Assembly: GCA_029863035.1 (NCBI GenBank)
Contig: JAOTWH010000083.1
Location: 1 to 8,790, forward strand
Direction: 5' to 3'
DNA: 8,790 bases
Source of the DNA: Acidimicrobiia bacterium
GTDB lineage: Bacteria > Actinomycetota > Acidimicrobiia > UBA5794 > JAOTWH01
Shown: piece after piece, positions 6,567-8,790 of the stretch
Layout of the letters: each line of letters begins with the position of its first letter
Numbering within the stretch: the stretch's first letter is position 1
The notes under the pieces: generated by a model
The model's database searches: none
Seen by the model: only the letters and a program-made list of their open reading frames with translations
Told to the model about the DNA's origin: nothing
Program-made: the position numbers and the translations under genes

Positions 6567-7316
6567 GTGGGTTCGACATTCGCCATCATGCTGTCCGCAG
6601 CTATCAGCCTCTTCCCACCAGGAGAAGGACCCGCGCCCGACCCGGGTGAAGCGGACCTCAGCGCCTTGGTCAGCCTCAACCGTGGCGACCACGGACCGCT
6701 GGTTGAGCACCTTCAGGTGCGTCTCACCAACTCGGGATTTCGGCCGGGAGCGATAGACGGCATCTTCGCTCGCGATACCTATCAAGCCGTTCTCGCCTTC
6801 GAGAAGCTTCACGGACTGGAACGCGACGGGGTGTTCGAGCCCGAGGATTGGGATCTACTCGGCGCACCAACCTCGGTCCGGGCACGATCTGAAGCTGATC
6901 GCATCGAGATCGACCTCGAGGCGCAAGTGCTCTACGTCGTGAAGGACAATGCCGTGGAGGCTGTGGTTGGTATCTCGTCGGGCAACGGTGGGACCTACAC
7001 CAACAGCGCCGGCCGAACGTCAATCGCCAAGACCCCGGAAGGTCGTTACAGCTTCTACCTCGAACGGAACTACAACCACAGGTCGTATCTGGGGACGATG
7101 TACAAGCCGTATTACTTCTATGGCGGATACGCCATCCATGGTTCGCCGTCGGTGCCCGGCTACCCGGCATCGCACGGATGCGTTCGTGTGACCAACAACG
7201 ACATGGACTTTCTGCGCACGGAGTTCGAGCTGGGTATGCCTGTCTACCTGTATGGCGAGCGCACCGAGAACCCGGCTGGTATCACCGCTCGCCCCTCCGT
7301 CGCTATCGCAGCCTGA
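6567..7316 (+). CDS. L,D-transpeptidase with N-terminal peptidoglycan-binding domain
   Basis: A 249-residue cell-wall enzyme that would form 3-3 cross-links in peptidoglycan or attach proteins to it. A PG_binding_1-type helical domain (about 36-97: LNRGDHGPLVEHLQ..., DGIFARDTYQAVLAFEK) is followed by a YkuD domain (about 111-229). The catalytic signature is complete: H191 in AIHGS, then SHGCVRV with H203 and nucleophile C205. The N-terminus before the binding domain is short: a weakly hydrophobic stretch at 5-16 lacking basic residues, then a Pro/Gly-rich linker. Export by a classical signal peptide is therefore not obvious. The start is uncertain: GTG 6567 lies just behind AAAGGTGAG, while ATG 6588 would shorten the protein by seven residues. 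The gene ends 16 nt before the selenoprotein candidate on the same strand. Confidence 0.9.
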   Translation: MGSTFAIMLSAAISLFPPGEGPAPDPGEADLSALVSLNRGDHGPLVEHLQVRLTNSGFRPGAIDGIFARDTYQAVLAFEKLHGLERDGVFEPEDWDLLGAPTSVRARSEADRIEIDLEAQVLYVVKDNAVEAVVGISSGNGGTYTNSAGRTSIAKTPEGRYSFYLERNYNHRSYLGTMYKPYYFYGGYAIHGSPSVPGYPASHGCVRVTNNDMDFLRTEFELGMPVYLYGERTENPAGITARPSVAIAA

Positions 7317-7320
7317 GTCA

Positions 7321-7326
7321 TAAACT
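7321..7326 (+). promoter_or_regulatory. Candidate -10 box of the selenoprotein gene, leaderless position
   Basis: TAAACT fits TANNNT and ends exactly 6 nt before ATG 7333, a spacing that would place the first transcribed base at the A of the start codon. The 16-nt gap after the transpeptidase stop contains no Shine-Dalgarno. Confidence 0.4.
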
Positions 7327-7332
7327 TCCACG

Positions 7333-7635
7333 ATGCCGTTCGAGATCACACTGAGTCCAAAGGCCGTGCAACTGGTCTCTCGTAAGGGAGGAGTGGCGGC
7401 CCTCGACTTCGTGCCACCGATCAGTTGAGGGGGTAATCCAGAGGTGTCGGTCGACACCTACCTCAAAGGCAAGAAGATGGACAACCGCTACCGCCGCCAC
7501 CAGCTGGACGGTGTCGAGATCCTGGTTGCAAACACGTTGTCGAGCTGGGCTGAATCGGTCGTGGTCGACGTCAAGCGGTTCCTTCTGTGGAGACGCCTCA
7601 AGCCGATGGTGCTGCACAAGCATCGACCGACCTGA
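7333..7635 (+). CDS. Candidate selenoprotein, HesB/IscA-like (in-frame TGA at 7426-7428 read as Sec32)
   Basis: Read through a single in-frame TGA, this frame gives a 100-residue protein. It starts MPFEITLSPKAVQLV, continues ALDFVPPIS-U32-GGNPEVSVDTYLKGK, and ends with a YRRHQLDGVEILVA strand, a SSWAESVVVDVKRF segment and a basic tail. The layout is that of an A-type iron-sulfur scaffold (HesB/IscA): ITLSPKA opening, strand, reactive residue before a Gly pair, strand, DGVEILV strand. The TGA falls where HesB proteins have their first conserved cysteine; the later C-G-C motif of IscA is absent. HesB-like selenoproteins and a 'CC/Se motif' family are known, and I place this gene with them tentatively. 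A SECIS-like hairpin follows the TGA at the right distance. Both halves share one frame and reconstruct a normal domain, so two unrelated small genes are unlikely. Start ATG 7333 is leaderless. Alternatives are a nonsense mutation, or reinitiation at GTG 7444 behind the G-run at 7429-7433. Confidence 0.78.
7426..7465 (+). promoter_or_regulatory. Bacterial SECIS-like hairpin directly after the in-frame TGA
   Basis: AGGTGTC (7442-7448) pairs perfectly with GACACCT (7453-7459) around the tetraloop GGTC (7449-7452). The loop lies 20 nt after the TGA. In E. coli fdhF the apical GGUC of the SECIS element is 18 nt after its UGA, so both spacing and loop sequence agree. TGAGG (7426-7430) can also pair with CCTCA (7461-7465), placing the UGA at the foot of the structure, though with an asymmetric internal loop. 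The element would bind SelB carrying selenocysteyl-tRNA; no sel genes are in the window. Confidence 0.68.
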
Positions 7636-7647
7636 GCACATTGATTC

Positions 7648-7666
7648 GACGCCCCGGCGGGGTGTC
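7648..7666 (+). terminator. GC-rich hairpin after the selenoprotein candidate
   Basis: GACGCCCC (7648-7655) pairs with GGGGTGTC (7659-7666), including one G-T wobble, around a GGC loop. It begins 12 nt after the stop codon. No T-tract follows. Likely a transcription end or 3' stabiliser for the selenoprotein transcript. Confidence 0.5.
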
Positions 7667-7726
7667 ATCGTCACATCGGGCTAACTTCCACAATTTGGTG
7701 GGGGCCATTTGACCCTGCTGGTGCGT

Positions 7727-7732
7727 TACATT
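7727..7732 (+). promoter_or_regulatory. Possible -10 box upstream of the cysteine-module gene
   Basis: TACATT fits TANNNT and would give a leader of about 30 nt containing the GGAGG at 7761-7765. The TTGACC at 7709-7714 is only 12 nt upstream and is too close to be its -35 box. The rest of the 134-nt gap holds the 7648-7666 hairpin and a short AACTTCCAC repeat. Confidence 0.25.
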
Positions 7733-7769
7733 TTGCTCAACACTGGCAGCAGACGACGTCGGAGGCGTT

Positions 7770-8096
7770 ATGTCGGATATCGACTTTGCCCAACTACCGG
7801 AGTCCGTACGCGACTACCGCCCTCAATGCCCCGGATGCACTCCACAGAAGGCCATAGCGGCCAACGGCAAGTCATGCAGTTCCTATGACTGCCCGGGGTT
7901 GCCCGATGGGCTAAAGGTCACCTGCGACATGTGCATGTACGACTTCGCCAAGGAGGACGGTCAGATCAAGTGCGACCACAGCACCTGCGAGACCGCGGCG
8001 CGGTTGAAAGCCAACGTAGACACATATCGTGGGTGGGTTCGTCTCATTGCGGCCGAGATGGAAGCTGAAGCTCAATCGCGAAAGTTGACGAACTGA
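7770..8096 (+). CDS. Small protein with a duplicated CxxC-x12-CxxxxC module
   Basis: I do not recognise this 108-residue protein. Its eight cysteines fall into two identical spacings: C20-x2-C23-x12-C36-x4-C41 and C52-x2-C55-x12-C68-x4-C73. This indicates an internal duplication of a four-cysteine knuckle that could hold zinc or an iron-sulfur cluster. The second copy also has His70. The last 30 residues form a likely amphipathic helix (VRLIAAEMEAEAQ). No signal peptide or membrane segment is seen, so it is probably cytoplasmic. GGAGG (7761-7765) lies 4 nt before ATG 7770, the strongest ribosome-binding site in the right half of the window. Its 3' end overlaps yajQ tail-to-tail by 25 bp. It follows the selenoprotein candidate by 134 nt; a shared redox or metal function is possible but unproven. 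Confidence 0.8.
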   Translation: MSDIDFAQLPESVRDYRPQCPGCTPQKAIAANGKSCSSYDCPGLPDGLKVTCDMCMYDFAKEDGQIKCDHSTCETAARLKANVDTYRGWVRLIAAEMEAEAQSRKLTN

Positions 8097-8557
8097 AGCG
8101 GTAGGCGGAAATCCAGTGCCTTCAGCGTCGTGATGACCTCTTGTAGATCGTCCCGATTCTTACCGCTCACCCGGACGCTGTCTCCCTGCACCGCAGCTTG
8201 CACCTTGAGTTTGGTGCCCTTGATCACTTTGACCAGCTCCTTGGAGGCTTCCTGTTCGATGCCCTGGTTCAGCTTGAAGACTGCTCGGTAGCGTCCTCCA
8301 CCGATCTCGTGAGGCTCACCACCCGAGATGGCCTTTTGCGGCACTTTTCGCCTAGCCAACTTCTCACGCATCACCTGGACCGCGGCAACCAGACGATGGT
8401 CGGTTGACGACTCCACCGACACCTCGTGTTCCGCAAGGTGCGCAGTGCTGTCGGTTCCCTTGAAGTCATAACGGGTGAGAAGCTCGCGGCTGGCTTGGTC
8501 CACGGCGTTACGGACCTCCTGGAGGTCCACTTCTGATACAACATCGAATGAAGGCAT
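8072..8557 (-). CDS. yajQ: YajQ-family (DUF520) nucleotide-binding protein
   Basis: A 161-residue cytoplasmic protein matching the family's usual length of about 163. It opens MPSFDVVSEVD, has RYDFKGT at 29-35, RRKVPQKAI at 69-77, and the hallmark block KLKVQAAVQGDSVRVSGK (116-133) followed by RDDLQEV. It ends with the typical LPLQFVNFR tail. The frame is open for 41 codons upstream, but ATG 8557 gives the conserved N-terminus. Family members are ferredoxin-like double domains that bind RNA or nucleotides; a cyclic-di-GMP effector role is reported for a Xanthomonas member. No Shine-Dalgarno is visible, and a TATCTT box stands 7 nt before the ATG. The gene converges on the cysteine-module gene with a 25-bp overlap of coding ends and diverges from the VOC remnant. 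Confidence 0.95.
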   Translation of the reverse strand: MPSFDVVSEVDLQEVRNAVDQASRELLTRYDFKGTDSTAHLAEHEVSVESSTDHRLVAAVQVMREKLARRKVPQKAISGGEPHEIGGGRYRAVFKLNQGIEQEASKELVKVIKGTKLKVQAAVQGDSVRVSGKNRDDLQEVITTLKALDFRLPLQFVNFRD

Positions 8558-8564
8558 GGGCCCC

Positions 8565-8570
8565 AAGATA
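8565..8570 (-). promoter_or_regulatory. Candidate -10 box of yajQ, leaderless position
   Basis: TATCTT on the minus strand fits TANNNT and ends 7 nt before the yajQ ATG. No separate ribosome-binding site is evident apart from a G-run within the 7-nt gap. Confidence 0.45.
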
Positions 8571-8590
8571 CCGGCCATAAGAGGGCGGAG

Positions 8591-8596
8591 TACCCT
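8591..8596 (+). promoter_or_regulatory. Candidate -10 box for the VOC remnant and DUF6941-like gene, leaderless position
   Basis: TACCCT fits TANNNT and ends 6 nt before ATG 8603. It is divergent from the yajQ box, with only 20 nt between the two hexamers. It would drive the short remnant frame and, through the TGATG overlap, the following gene. Confidence 0.4.
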
Positions 8597-8602
8597 CGGC
8601 AT

Positions 8603-8698
8603 ATGCCAATCGAGCGCATCGATCACATCTACGCCGAGACCAAGCAGTGGGACGCCAGCGTTGCCTTTTGGACCGTCCACTCGCTGGAGGCTCGCTGA
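8603..8698 (+). pseudogene. 31-codon remnant of a VOC/glyoxalase-family gene
   Basis: The frame starts MPIERIDHIYAETKQWDASV and continues AFW, a typical N-terminus of a vicinal-oxygen-chelate protein (the IDHIY strand supplies the first metal-ligand histidine, and the W-x-x-S-V-x-F-W helix follows). It then jumps to TVHSLEAR and stops. A full VOC protein is about 110-130 residues, so most of the domain is missing. The last eight residues look like a possible VOC C-terminus, which would make this an internal in-frame deletion. The stop TGA overlaps the next start by one base (TGATG), so the remnant may now act as a translated leader for the following gene. Confidence 0.55.
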
Positions 8699-8790
8699 TG
8701 CGCCTTGCCGCCGCCTTCCTGGCCGACTCGGCCCAAGTACAGGGCGGCAAGCTGTATGTGCTGGGCGGCGGCTTCTCCACCATCACGGTT
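8698..8790 (+). CDS. DUF6941-like protein, N-terminal 31 codons (cut by window end)
   Basis: The visible part reads MRLAAAFLADSAQVQ, then GGKLYVLGGGFSTITV. I recall DUF6941 proteins beginning in this way, with an ADSAQ segment and a K-L-Y-V-L-G-G-G turn; their function is unknown. ATG 8698 overlaps the stop of the VOC remnant as TGATG, and no separate Shine-Dalgarno is seen, so translation is probably coupled to the remnant frame. The remaining sequence lies beyond the window. Confidence 0.7.
   Translation, partial: MRLAAAFLADSAQVQGGKLYVLGGGFSTITV

Noticed and set aside
7444..7635. Separate 63-residue gene starting at GTG 7444
   Set aside because: It is in frame with the 31 codons upstream, would lack the first half of the domain, and the region before it is explained by the in-frame TGA and hairpin. 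Reinitiation remains a fallback explanation.
7709..7732. TTGACC ... TACATT as a classical sigma-70 promoter
   Set aside because: The spacer is 12 nt, far from the usual 16-18; only the -10-like element is kept, at low confidence.
1..8790. CRISPR array, tRNA or rRNA genes, complete insertion sequence
   Set aside because: No regularly spaced repeats, no tRNA cloverleaf or rRNA-like sequence was recognised by eye, and no complete transposase with inverted ends is present.

Overview
The window is GC-rich, with dense genes, frequent four-base start/stop overlaps (ATGA, TTGA) and several promoters placed for leaderless transcription. The protein families (a DUF6390-like protein, a DUF4242 protein, a DUF6941-like protein, an L,D-transpeptidase, an actinobacterial-style hydrogenase operon) point to an actinobacterium, perhaps an uncultured Acidimicrobiia-type lineage. 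This assignment is an inference from gene content; no rRNA is present.

Left part, minus strand (1-1544): the first two genes of what looks like a group 3b [NiFe] hydrogenase (sulfhydrogenase) operon. These are the iron-sulfur beta subunit (hydB) and a stand-alone cyclic-nucleotide-binding-domain protein cut by the window edge. The gamma, small and large subunits would lie beyond base 1. Diverging from it (1632-3292) is a two-gene unit: an EamA-type transporter coupled by a TTGA overlap to a DUF6390-like protein.

Centre (3359-5616): nfnA-nfnB, the two subunits of the electron-bifurcating NADH-dependent reduced ferredoxin:NADP+ oxidoreductase, overlapping by ATGA. With the hydrogenase this forms a redox module that could link H2, NADP(H), NAD(H) and ferredoxin. 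Downstream (5669-6157) is a decayed reading frame: the N-terminus of a tyrosine recombinase joined to a fragment resembling a TrkA/RCK C-terminal domain.

Right part (6213-8790): a small DUF4242 protein whose stop codon sits in the loop of a perfect 14-bp hairpin; a peptidoglycan L,D-transpeptidase; a 100-residue HesB/IscA-like gene interrupted by an in-frame TGA that is followed by a bacterial SECIS-like hairpin and is therefore a strong selenoprotein candidate; a small protein built of two copies of a CxxC-x12-CxxxxC module; a convergent, 3'-overlapping yajQ; a 31-codon remnant of a VOC/glyoxalase gene; and the first 31 codons of a DUF6941-like gene cut by the window end.

The main discoveries are the selenoprotein candidate at 7333-7635 with its SECIS-like element, the duplicated cysteine module next to it, and the hydrogenase-Nfn neighbourhood. 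Five genes lacking a Shine-Dalgarno sequence all carry a TANNNT box 6-8 nt before the start codon, which suggests leaderless expression as a general habit of this genome.
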